Shown one piece after another: positions 7,191 to 13,881 of a stretch of 15,430 nucleotides of DNA (position 1 is the stretch's first letter; each line of letters starts with the position of its first letter). The DNA comes from an uncultured Oscillospiraceae bacterium. Lineage in GTDB: Bacteria; Bacillota_A; Clostridia; Oscillospirales; Oscillospiraceae. Under the pieces are notes generated by a model. That model was not told where the DNA came from. It saw nothing but the letters and a program-made list of their open reading frames with translations, and ran no database searches. The position numbers and the translations under genes are program-made. The stretch spans positions 1 to 15,430 of the forward strand of contig CAAEOU010000239.1 in assembly GCA_900757695.1 (NCBI GenBank), given 5' to 3'.

Positions 7191-7219
7191 TTAAAAAAAC
7201 TGGGATCCTGTACTATAAT
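7191..7219 (+). promoter_or_regulatory. Candidate promoter of the first beta-helix gene
   Basis: A perfect TATAAT at 7214-7219 lies about 40 bases before the ATG. At the 17-base spacing the -35 position reads TTAAAA (7191-7196), a poor match. No sigma-E- or sigma-K-like sporulation promoter was evident by eye. Confidence 0.45.
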
Positions 7220-7258
7220 AATTAGTATCCAAAATATGTAGGAAGGAAGGAAAAACAG

Positions 7259-8668
7259 ATGGATCAGATTCATGGCATTCCCCATCAGAGCTTTGTTCGC
7301 AGTCCTTATCAGAAAATGCAGGGGCCTCCCATGGAGGACGGACATGAGGGCCCCGGGGGTCCCGGCGGCGGGCCTGAAATGCCTCCTGAGCGGCCGACCT
7401 TTGCGGCGCTGGAGATCGTGGATGGCAAGATCGCCAATCAAAACGAGGCAATTACCGGGAAAATCGATGCAAAAAAGGCCAGCGGCGTACATCTGAATGC
7501 CAACAATGACAGCATGGGCGGTGTCTACGTTTCCGGCTGTGATTACACCTTGGAGCATGCCAACATCCGACTGTCCGGCCAGGGACAGGGATTGGGCGGA
7601 AAGCTCAGCGGTGCAGCAGTAGAAGATCATGGAAGCCTGACCCTGAAGGACTGCCGGATCAATATGGACGGGAAACTCCGCTGTGCCACTTCCGCAGGTG
7701 GAAATAGCGTTCTGAAGGTCTATGATTCTATGCTTATTTCCCATGGAGAGCCGTGGCCGGTGGATGAAAAGGAAGTGACATGGGTAATTGGCCCCGGCAT
7801 GTCCAAGCCGCCGGTATTTCTGGAGATCGAGGGGAATATGCGCACCCATTGTACGGTCATGGATTCGGAGAGCTATTTTTACAATTCCACCATCATTGCA
7901 GACAGTTGGGCGGCCCTTTCGACAGACGCCGCAGGCCAGCGGGTGTATCTGGAGGCCAATGACTGCAATGTGATCACCACCCGTTCCGGCTATGGAACCT
8001 ATGCCGATACGGATTGTCATTGTGTATTGAATCGCTGCAATTTGGATGTTCAAAACATGGCAGCCATTGTGGCGGGAGAGTCCAGCGTTAAGCTGGTGGA
8101 TTGTACGGCCAAATGCGGCAGTTATGTGGTGCTGAACCATGTGGTAGGCGGCGGCCCCGGAGACGGCATCTTTACACAGGTGTCGGACATTTCCATCATC
8201 GGCGGCAGCTACCAGTGTGAGGAGCCGGCGATCATCTGCAAGAGCTGCAATGCAGATGTGCTGCTGGAGAAGACAAAAATAAGCTCCGATGCAGGTGTGC
8301 TGCTGAAGTCCCGAATCAATGATGATCCCTGTGCGCCGGATCCCACCGGCAGAGACGTGTACGGCATCCATGCCGTAATCCGCAATATGGAGGCGCAGGG
8401 CAGCATACTCCATGAGGATCCCAAGCGTCGGATGACGGTAAAGCTGGAGGGCGCCAGCCTCACCGGGGCGGTTACCGGGGGCGTACTCCTTAGCTTGGAT
8501 GCAGGCAGCCACTGGACTGCTACGGCAGATTCGCAGGTAGTAATTCACGGGGATATTTCCAAGGAGCAGATCGATGCGGTTGCAGGTGTCACCATCCACG
8601 CCATTGGAGCAGAGAACATGACTTGTCCCCTGCCCTCTGGCGGAATCTTAGAGGTCAAAGAACAGTAA
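7259..8668 (+). CDS. Right-handed parallel beta-helix protein with N-terminal Gly/Pro-rich segment, no signal peptide
   Basis: This 469-residue protein has no recognised enzyme motif. Residues 1-20 are polar, with no hydrophobic stretch for Sec export or membrane anchoring. Residues 20-46 are a low-complexity Gly/Pro tract containing GPGGPGGGP. From about 50 onward there are short alternating segments such as GVYVSGCDYTLEHANIRL, GSLTLKDCRINM and SSVKLVDCTAKCG, with hydrophobic residues alternating and turns at Gly/Asn/Asp, as in parallel beta-helix (pectate-lyase-like) folds. It is unusually rich in Cys for such a fold. The C-terminal part (LTGAVTGGVLLSLDAGSHW, then TADS and AGVTIHAIG) matches the end of the protein at 9704-10996, so the two are paralogues. 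AAGGAAGG lies 8 bases before the ATG. It is a single-gene unit with a strong terminator. Function unknown. Confidence 0.8.
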   Translation: MDQIHGIPHQSFVRSPYQKMQGPPMEDGHEGPGGPGGGPEMPPERPTFAALEIVDGKIANQNEAITGKIDAKKASGVHLNANNDSMGGVYVSGCDYTLEHANIRLSGQGQGLGGKLSGAAVEDHGSLTLKDCRINMDGKLRCATSAGGNSVLKVYDSMLISHGEPWPVDEKEVTWVIGPGMSKPPVFLEIEGNMRTHCTVMDSESYFYNSTIIADSWAALSTDAAGQRVYLEANDCNVITTRSGYGTYADTDCHCVLNRCNLDVQNMAAIVAGESSVKLVDCTAKCGSYVVLNHVVGGGPGDGIFTQVSDISIIGGSYQCEEPAIICKSCNADVLLEKTKISSDAGVLLKSRINDDPCAPDPTGRDVYGIHAVIRNMEAQGSILHEDPKRRMTVKLEGASLTGAVTGGVLLSLDAGSHWTATADSQVVIHGDISKEQIDAVAGVTIHAIGAENMTCPLPSGGILEVKEQ

Positions 8669-8677
8669 TTCCAAAAT

Positions 8678-8717
8678 AAACAGGGGGACAGTTCACAGAA
8701 ACTGTTCCCCTGTTTTT
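8678..8717 (+). terminator. Intrinsic terminator of the first beta-helix gene
   Basis: Arms 8678-8693 and 8700-8715 pair over 16 bp with one G-T wobble and a 6-base loop, ending in a run of five T residues on the plus strand. It starts 10 bases after the stop codon. Confidence 0.92.
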
Positions 8718-8720
8718 CGT

Positions 8721-8755
8721 AAAATAAAACCTCTCACCGCAAGCTGCGGGAGAGG
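8721..8755 (-). terminator. Intrinsic terminator of the NagD-type HAD gene
   Basis: On the minus strand, CCTCTC plus CCGC (8730-8740) pair with GCGG plus GAGAGG (8746-8755) around a 5-base loop, with one bulged base. The T-rich stretch TTTTATTTT (8721-8729) follows directly. It sits 17 bases past the HAD stop codon. Confidence 0.88.
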
Positions 8756-8771
8756 AAACCATAGAGTCAAA

Positions 8772-9560
8772 TCACAGAGCTGCTGCGGCAGCGGGAATAT
8801 CTCCAACCCCATCAAGGATCAGCCGGGGACGGTAAGGGAATTCCAGCATGTTCTCTCTGGTGGTGACGCCGGAGAGCACCAGCACGGTGTCCAATCCGGA
8901 TTCGATTCCGGCAACAATGTCGGTGTCCATTCGATCCCCGATGATCGCAGCATCCTCGGAATGAACACCCAGCAGCTTCAGCCCGGTGCGCATCATCAGC
9001 GGATTGGGCTTTCCCACGTAATATGCCTTTTTGCCAGTGGCCAGCTCAATGGGCGCCAGCATGGCGCGGCAGGCCGGTGCGATTCCCGTTTCGGTGGGAC
9101 CCGTCAGGTCGTAGTTTGTGCCAATGAGCTTTGCACCGGCATTGACCAGACGAATGGCTTTGGTAATCATCTCAAGATTATATCCGCTGGCCTCGCCCAC
9201 AACGACATAGTCGGGATTGACATCGTTATAGGTAATGCCTGCGTCATACAGGGCATTCAAAATACCGTGCTCTCCCATTACATAGGCACTGCATCCCGGC
9301 GCCTGACTGCTGAGAAAATGGGCGGTGGCCAGTGCACTGGTATAAAAATGGGATTCATCCACATCCAGTTCCATACGCCAGAGCTTTTGCTGGAGCTCCT
9401 TGGGGGTATACTGACCGGAGTTGGTGAGAAATAAGAAGCTCTTGTCATTTTGCTTGAGCCAGTTTAAGAATTCCTTTACCCCCGGCAGCAGTCGGTTACC
9501 GTGATAGATCACACCATCCATATCACAGATAAAGCCTTTTTTGGCCAATAGTTGTTCCAT
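8772..9560 (-). CDS. HAD-superfamily phosphatase, subfamily IIA (NagD/UmpH-like)
   Basis: This 262-residue cytosolic hydrolase probably dephosphorylates a sugar phosphate or nucleoside monophosphate. All HAD motifs are present: DMDGVIY with nucleophile Asp-13 and acid/base Asp-15, TNSG at 46-49, GKPNP with Lys-184, and IGDRMDTDI with Asp-209 and Asp-213 for magnesium. The large C2-type cap between motifs II and III and the YYVGKPNPLMM sequence are typical of the NagD/UmpH/PGP group. The start is set at 9560 because GAGGA lies 9 bases upstream; an in-frame ATG at 9569 would abut that site. It sits between two beta-helix genes and reads in the same direction as the second, from which a terminator separates it. 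The substrate is not predictable. Confidence 0.92.
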   Translation of the reverse strand: MEQLLAKKGFICDMDGVIYHGNRLLPGVKEFLNWLKQNDKSFLFLTNSGQYTPKELQQKLWRMELDVDESHFYTSALATAHFLSSQAPGCSAYVMGEHGILNALYDAGITYNDVNPDYVVVGEASGYNLEMITKAIRLVNAGAKLIGTNYDLTGPTETGIAPACRAMLAPIELATGKKAYYVGKPNPLMMRTGLKLLGVHSEDAAIIGDRMDTDIVAGIESGLDTVLVLSGVTTRENMLEFPYRPRLILDGVGDIPAAAAAL

Positions 9561-9610
9561 GTATTGCATTCCTCACTTTCTTTACGTTCTGTTATTATGA
9601 TACCGAGGGA

Positions 9611-9651
9611 ATGTAAAATTCTATTTGACTTGCATGTAAATTTCATGTAAA
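9611..9651. repeat. Three helically phased ATGTAAA repeats upstream of the HAD gene
   Basis: ATGTAAA occurs at 9611-9617, 9634-9640 and 9645-9651, with start distances of 23 and 11 bases, near whole helical turns. They lie between the upstream terminator and the HAD start codon, where an operator would be expected. No convincing promoter hexamers were found there. Confidence 0.4.
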
Positions 9652-9655
9652 TCAT

Positions 9656-9691
9656 CATAAATGCCGCTCTGCTTTTCACAGAGCGGCATTT
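9656..9691 (-). terminator. Intrinsic terminator of the second beta-helix gene
   Basis: A perfect 13-bp stem (9659-9671 with 9679-9691) around a 7-base loop lies 12 bases past the stop codon. It ends in TTT on the minus strand, so the T tract is short but the stem is strong. Confidence 0.82.
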
Positions 9692-9703
9692 TGTCATGTG
9701 CAA

Positions 9704-10996
9704 TTAGTCCATGGGAGGAGGCGGAGGCGGCATACCTGGGCCGCCGGGGCCGCCCGGAGGCGGCATCATCATCTTTGCCTCATAGTCATCCGTCAAGCCG
9801 GGATCCTGCCGGAAGGTGATATTTTCTGCCTGCGGCAGCGTGCCTTCCACGGCACCATAGGTAATGGTGACAGGAGCGCTTGCGGTGATCCCTGCACCGG
9901 GTGCAATGGAGAGCGTGGCGATTTTACTATCGCCGGTGACATTCCATACAGAGGTGTTGTCCAGCGACAGGACTGTGGCGTTTGCCTTGCCGGTAAGGGT
10001 GGTATTCTTCAGATTTACTTCCAAATAGGATTTTTCTTCCCGGTCAAGATGACCGGAAACATTCATTTCAGCCAAATTTGCGACCAGTCGTCCGCCGGCG
10101 TGGGCAAAGGCCAGATTGCCGTCGGCAATGTCACCAATGGTGACATGATCCAGATTCATAACGGCTTTTCCGTCCTCGGCGCAGAGAATGGATGCCTTGG
10201 AGGAGTTCAGCTTTCCGCCGAACATATGGATATAGGAGTATTCGGGACTCATGGAGTTGTGGGTGTTCAGAGCAACGGTGCCGGTGAGCTCACAGTCATA
10301 GAGATAGGTGTGGCCCAGAGAATGGGCAACCATCACAGCCTCGCAGCCCTTGGAAAGGAATTTGGAGTTGTAGGCGGTAATAATGGATTTTCCCGCAGTA
10401 TAAATGCCGGGGGAACCGGGGATCTCGGTGGTGGCATCAATATCCCGGACCGTGATGTAGCCGCCCTGAAAATCAGTGGCCAAAGCGCCGGAGTTGCGTC
10501 CGCCGGTATGGATCACGGTGCCATTGCAGTAGACATGGCCGCCGTAAGAGGCATCAACACCGTGGCCCTGTCGATTGCAGGTGTCGATGGTGCCGCCCTC
10601 GATCACCACGGCACCGCCAAAGATCGCATAGGCGCCGTTGGCAGTGGACTGCTCATGGCATACGATCTTGGGGTTGACCAGCGTAACGTGGCTGGTTTTC
10701 TGATTGGACAGGACTGCGGCGCAGAAGCCATATTTGCTGCCCAGCTCATTCCGCAGATCCTCCTGGGTCATTTCACCATAGCCGTGGATCTCCGGATTCT
10801 TCAGATACAGAGTTCCGCCGTCCCGAAGATAGATGGCAGAGGCACCGGCTTCGCCGGTAGAGGTAAAGGTGGCCTTATCGGTGCGTCGGTCAGTGGTTTC
10901 TTCCCCAATGACGGTGTAGGCCGACAGCTGGGCCATTCTGGCCTCAACCTCCGGCTCCGGAGCAATGGGATCAGGCTTTTTTACAAAGGGGTCCAT
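9704..10996 (-). CDS. Right-handed parallel beta-helix protein with C-terminal Gly/Pro-rich polyproline tail, no signal peptide
   Basis: This 430-residue protein starts with a charged, Pro-rich stretch (KKPDPIAPEPEVEAR) that is not a signal peptide. From about 40 to 390 it shows repeating short strands with small and aliphatic residues and Gly/Asn turns (SAIYLRDGGTLYLKNPEI, GAVVIEGGTIDTCN, GGYITVRDIDAT, KSIITAYNSKF, HTYLYDCELTG), typical of a parallel beta-helix. A capping section with LSLDNTSVWNVTGDSKI matches the paralogue at 7259-8668. The last 24 residues are Met/Pro/Gly-rich, contain GGPGGPG and end in six consecutive prolines plus Met-Asp. GAGG lies 8 bases before the ATG. Similar Clostridia beta-helix proteins usually carry an export signal; this one does not. 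No catalytic motif was seen and the function is unknown. Confidence 0.8.
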   Translation of the reverse strand: MDPFVKKPDPIAPEPEVEARMAQLSAYTVIGEETTDRRTDKATFTSTGEAGASAIYLRDGGTLYLKNPEIHGYGEMTQEDLRNELGSKYGFCAAVLSNQKTSHVTLVNPKIVCHEQSTANGAYAIFGGAVVIEGGTIDTCNRQGHGVDASYGGHVYCNGTVIHTGGRNSGALATDFQGGYITVRDIDATTEIPGSPGIYTAGKSIITAYNSKFLSKGCEAVMVAHSLGHTYLYDCELTGTVALNTHNSMSPEYSYIHMFGGKLNSSKASILCAEDGKAVMNLDHVTIGDIADGNLAFAHAGGRLVANLAEMNVSGHLDREEKSYLEVNLKNTTLTGKANATVLSLDNTSVWNVTGDSKIATLSIAPGAGITASAPVTITYGAVEGTLPQAENITFRQDPGLTDDYEAKMMMPPPGGPGGPGMPPPPPPMD

Positions 10997-11015
10997 GGTT
11001 CATTCCTCACTTTCC

Positions 11016-11035
11016 TTTGTGCGGTTCAGCACAAA
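11016..11035 (-). promoter_or_regulatory. Inverted repeat in the leader of the second beta-helix gene
   Basis: TTTGTGC (11016-11022) and GCACAAA (11029-11035) form a perfect 7-bp inverted repeat around 6 bases. It lies between the predicted transcription start and the ribosome binding site, so it could be an operator or an mRNA hairpin. Confidence 0.4.
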
Positions 11036-11049
11036 ATCTTCTTATATTC

Positions 11050-11078
11050 ACTGTAACACTAAAACCATTAGAAAGCAA
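11050..11078 (-). promoter_or_regulatory. Candidate promoter of the second beta-helix gene
   Basis: On the minus strand TTGCTT (11073-11078) and TACAGT (11050-11055) are separated by 17 bases, and a TG one base upstream of the -10 box gives an extended -10. The predicted start is near 11043. Confidence 0.5.
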
Positions 11079-11127
11079 AAGATTTTCACCGAAAGGGCAC
11101 AAAGAGAATGGAAAGGTGCATTTGGCG

Positions 11128-11595
11128 CTATCCCTCCAGTGCAGAACCCAGCAGGGCGATGGCACGGCTCCAGCTCTGCCGCTGCTGCTGGGCCAGCTCC
11201 AGCAGCAGTGATCGTACCAAACCACTGGTGCGTGGGGCAATGGCATCCAGCCGGTCAGCCGTGCGCTCCATGGATTCAAGCAGCCAGATCAGCTGTCCGG
11301 ACAGTGTGCCGCCGGGCAGCGAAGAAATCCCCGGAGCTTGGGGCGTGCCGGACAGCAAGCAGGTAATTCCACGCATGAGTGTCACCTGTTGTCGCTGTGT
11401 CTGCTGAAGCGGCGCACTGCCTCGAACGCCGCTCCGGGTCATGCGGGAAAGCAGGGCGCTGCACCGCTCCATATCGGACAGAAGCTCCATTAACTCCGGC
11501 AGAACAAGTACCGGCGGGCTGGAGCTCTGCATTCCTTCTGCCGATGCTCCACTCACCCGCTGCCATACTGCGGCCTCATCGATCTTTTTCTCCAT
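11128..11595 (-). CDS. Small uncharacterised helical protein, possibly a degenerate ferritin-like protein
   Basis: This 155-residue protein is chosen to start at 11595 because GAGGTGAT lies just upstream; the longer open frame to 11838 lacks such a site. It begins with a charged segment containing AVWQRV, then has two predicted helical pairs: about residues 30-85 (PELMELLSDMERCSALL and QRQQVTLMRGITCLLSG) and about 98-150 (WLLESMERTADRL and LLLELAQQQRQSWSRAIALLGS). The pattern resembles Clostridia ferritin-like/rubrerythrin-like proteins that start with VWQRV and carry QQExxH metal-ligand helices. Here Gln, Arg and Trp stand where Glu and His ligands would be expected, so metal binding is doubtful. 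This family link is from memory of the pattern and tentative. No signal peptide or membrane segment. It is divergent from the MATE transporter gene. Confidence 0.6.
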   Translation of the reverse strand: MEKKIDEAAVWQRVSGASAEGMQSSSPPVLVLPELMELLSDMERCSALLSRMTRSGVRGSAPLQQTQRQQVTLMRGITCLLSGTPQAPGISSLPGGTLSGQLIWLLESMERTADRLDAIAPRTSGLVRSLLLELAQQQRQSWSRAIALLGSALEG

Positions 11596-11666
11596 TGGTA
11601 TCACCTCAGAAAACTGTATGCGGCAAAAGGCAGAATGTGTATTGAAATAATGGAGGGAATGAAGGA

Positions 11667-11695
11667 TTGCTTTTTCCCAATGACCCCTATATAAT
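11667..11695 (+). promoter_or_regulatory. Sigma-A promoter of the MATE-HAD operon
   Basis: TTGCTT (11667-11672) and a perfect TATAAT (11690-11695) are separated by 17 bases. The start would fall near 11702, which excludes the in-frame ATG at 11704 as translation start and supports 11734. Confidence 0.75.
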
Positions 11696-11733
11696 AAGAG
11701 AGAATGAGAAATGGTCGAAACGGGGGAAACGCC

Positions 11734-13143
11734 ATGCGCATAGGCACCATTGACCACAATGGAATTACGGAAGGCTCTATCTGGAAACCGCTGATGGGCT
11801 TTTTCTTTCCCATTTGGATGGGAACTTTTTTTCAGCAATTTTATAATACAGCGGACACGATCATTGTGGGCCGTTTTCTGGGAACTTCAGCACTGGCGGC
11901 AGTAGGGGCAACTTCGGTTATTGTCTCTCTGCTGGTGGGCTTTTTTACAGGTCTGGCCAGTGGGGCCTCGGTGGTCATTGCCCAATATTTTGGCGCAAGA
12001 GATCGTGAAAAGGTATCCGCAGGGGTACATACGGCGATCCTTCTGGCTGTGTTTTCCGGCTTGGTGTTTACCGTACTGGGAATATTAACGGCCAAGGTGA
12101 CCCTGCGTATGATGAATACACCGCAGGATATTATGGAGGACGCGATGACCTATATCCGGGTCTATTATATGGGGATGATCCCCCTGATGCTCTATGATAT
12201 GGGCACATCGATTCTGCGGGCCATTGGAGATTCCCGGCGGCCACTGTATTTTCTGATCGCATCGGCCATTGCGAATATTCTGCTGGATCTGGTTCTGGTG
12301 GCAGTGATCCCCATGGGAGTAGCTGGCGCTGCACTGGCTACAGTCATTTCTGAGATACTCTCCTGCTGCCTGACCCTGCTGTGCCTGACCAAAGCAGCTG
12401 GGGAACCTTGGCAGCTGCGGATCCGGGATTTACGAATGAATCCATTTCTGCTGCGGCAAATGCTGCGGCTGGGGCTTCCGGCAGGACTCCAATCGATCCT
12501 CTATACGGTCAGCAATATGGTGATCCAAGCCAGCATCAACAGCTTTGGAACCGCTACGGTGGCAAGCTGGACGGTATATGGCAAGGTAGACTTTGTATAC
12601 TGGATGACGGTAAATGCCATGGGGCTGTCTGTGACCACATTTGTGGGGCAGAATTTTGGGGCGAGGAAGTATGACCGCATGAAGAAAGGCACGATGGTAG
12701 GATTGGGAATTTTGGCTGTGCTGACGGTGATCATCAGCGGCGCTATGCTGCTGCTGGCCCATCCGCTGCTACGGATCTTTACCAATGATGCAGAGGTCAT
12801 GGAGATCACATTAAATATGATGTATTTTCTGGTGCCAACCTATCTGACCTACATCTGTGTGGAGGTGTTGTCCGGAGCGGTTCGCGGTGCTGGCGATGTG
12901 GTGGCCCCAACGCTGATGACCTGCTTTGGTGTGTGCGTATTGCGTGTTTTGTGGATCTTTGTGGCAGTTCCACTGCATCCTACGGTGACCATGGTGGAGT
13001 GGAGCTATCCCATTACATGGATCATCACGTCGCTGATGTATCTGATCTACTATTTTCAGGGGGGCTGGCTTCGCAGGTGTATTGCAAAGCAAAAAAGGAC
13101 GTTCCGTGGGCAGGAGGAAAACAATGAAGTATCTGCTGTTTGA
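11734..13143 (+). CDS. MATE-family multidrug/cation antiporter
   Basis: This 469-residue polytopic inner-membrane protein shows the twelve hydrophobic segments and internal twofold repeat of MATE exporters, which use a sodium or proton gradient to expel organic cations or other toxic compounds. Landmarks: FPIWMGTFFQQFYNTADTI at the start of repeat one, GASVVIAQYFGARD after helix 2, the RAIGDSRRP loop with following helices, and the matching second-half features GLPAGLQSILYTVSN, FVGQNFGARKYDR and the SGAVRGAGDV loop. It belongs to the Firmicutes DinF/NorM-like group. The ATG at 11734 is preferred; GGGGGA lies 7 bases upstream, and the promoter position rules out 11704. Its last 20 bases overlap the next gene, so the two are translationally coupled. 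The exported substrate is unknown. Confidence 0.93.
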   Translation: MRIGTIDHNGITEGSIWKPLMGFFFPIWMGTFFQQFYNTADTIIVGRFLGTSALAAVGATSVIVSLLVGFFTGLASGASVVIAQYFGARDREKVSAGVHTAILLAVFSGLVFTVLGILTAKVTLRMMNTPQDIMEDAMTYIRVYYMGMIPLMLYDMGTSILRAIGDSRRPLYFLIASAIANILLDLVLVAVIPMGVAGAALATVISEILSCCLTLLCLTKAAGEPWQLRIRDLRMNPFLLRQMLRLGLPAGLQSILYTVSNMVIQASINSFGTATVASWTVYGKVDFVYWMTVNAMGLSVTTFVGQNFGARKYDRMKKGTMVGLGILAVLTVIISGAMLLLAHPLLRIFTNDAEVMEITLNMMYFLVPTYLTYICVEVLSGAVRGAGDVVAPTLMTCFGVCVLRVLWIFVAVPLHPTVTMVEWSYPITWIITSLMYLIYYFQGGWLRRCIAKQKRTFRGQEENNEVSAV

Positions 13144-13807
13144 CTTAGATGAAACACTGCTGGACTTTCACAAGGCGGAGGCTTGGGCCTTGCGGCAGGC
13201 CCTCAGCTCCGTTGGGATCACGCCCGATGACAATATGGTTTCCCGCTACAGCGTCATCAATCAGACCCAGTGGGAGCTTTTGGAGGAAGGAAAGCTTACC
13301 CGGCAGCAGGTGCTGGTGCGCCGTTTTGAGCTGCTGTTTCAGGAGATGGGTATCGAAGCGTCCAGCCGGGAAACGCAGGATTGCTATGAAAGAATGCTGG
13401 CCAAGGGACATGACTTTATGCCCAGTGCGCCGGAGCTGCTGGAGGCACTATATGGGAGCTATCGGCTCTATCTGGTATCCAACGGTACTGCCATGGTGCA
13501 GGATTGCCGTTTGCGGGATTCTGGGATTGCACACTACTTTCAGGATATCTTTATTTCGGAGCGGATCGGTGCAGACAAGCCCAAGAAGGAGTTCTTTGAC
13601 CGATGCTTTGCCAGAATACCGGGTTTTGACCGGGCGCAGGCCATGATCATCGGGGACAGCTTGACCTCCGACATCCGAGGCGGCAACAATGCGGGCATTC
13701 AGACCTGTTGGTTTAATCCCAAACATAAGCCCCGGCGGCCGGATATCCATGTGGACTATGAGATTGATGCATTGATGGAACTTCCGCAGCTGCTGAAAAC
13801 ATTATAA
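13124..13807 (+). CDS. HAD-superfamily hydrolase, YjjG-type (noncanonical pyrimidine nucleotidase)
   Basis: This 227-residue cytosolic phosphatase carries the full HAD motif set: FDLDETLLDF with Asp-7 and Asp-9, VSNGT at 118-122, GADKPKKEFF with Lys-152, and IIGDSLTSDIRGGNNAG with Asp-178 and Asp-183. The helical C1 cap after motif I and the SNGT and GADKPxxxFF wording are characteristic of YjjG, which in E. coli dephosphorylates pyrimidine monophosphates, including mutagenic analogues. Whether this enzyme shares that range is inference. AGGAGG at 13112-13117, inside the MATE gene, lies 6 bases before the ATG, and the start overlaps the MATE reading frame by 20 bases. A perfect 14-bp hairpin follows the stop codon. 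Confidence 0.92.
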   Translation: MKYLLFDLDETLLDFHKAEAWALRQALSSVGITPDDNMVSRYSVINQTQWELLEEGKLTRQQVLVRRFELLFQEMGIEASSRETQDCYERMLAKGHDFMPSAPELLEALYGSYRLYLVSNGTAMVQDCRLRDSGIAHYFQDIFISERIGADKPKKEFFDRCFARIPGFDRAQAMIIGDSLTSDIRGGNNAGIQTCWFNPKHKPRRPDIHVDYEIDALMELPQLLKTL

Positions 13808-13811
13808 AGGT

Positions 13812-13846
13812 ACCCGGCGCATATGTACATCGCATATGCGCCGGGT
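13812..13846. terminator. Strong hairpin between convergent HAD and solute-binding-protein genes
   Basis: ACCCGGCGCATATG (13812-13825) pairs perfectly with CATATGCGCCGGGT (13833-13846) around a 7-base loop. It starts five bases past the HAD stop codon and lies 35 bases beyond the stop codon of the convergent gene. Neither strand has a proper T tract, so it may define mRNA ends without being a classic intrinsic terminator. Confidence 0.6.
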
Positions 13847-13881
13847 GCTTCATCTATTTGGAGGTATATAGATCAGGCAAA

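Noticed and set aside
6971..8599. 542-codon minus-strand open frame opposite the first beta-helix gene
   Set aside because: It is longer than the real gene, but the sense frame has a ribosome site, terminator and homology to its paralogue. The antisense product is low-complexity His/Ile/Cys-rich and unsupported.
9698..11056. 452-codon plus-strand open frame opposite the second beta-helix gene
   Set aside because: It is a codon-usage shadow of the Gly/Asn-rich sense gene, with no ribosome site and no domain match. Terminator and promoter positions fit the minus strand only.
11704..11733. Upstream in-frame start for the MATE gene at 11704
   Set aside because: It would fall at the predicted transcription start, about 8 bases after TATAAT, leaving no room for a ribosome site.
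13812..13846. Treating the 14-bp repeat as a mobile-element end
   Set aside because: It sits directly after a stop codon between convergent genes, has no partner copy and behaves like a transcript-end hairpin.
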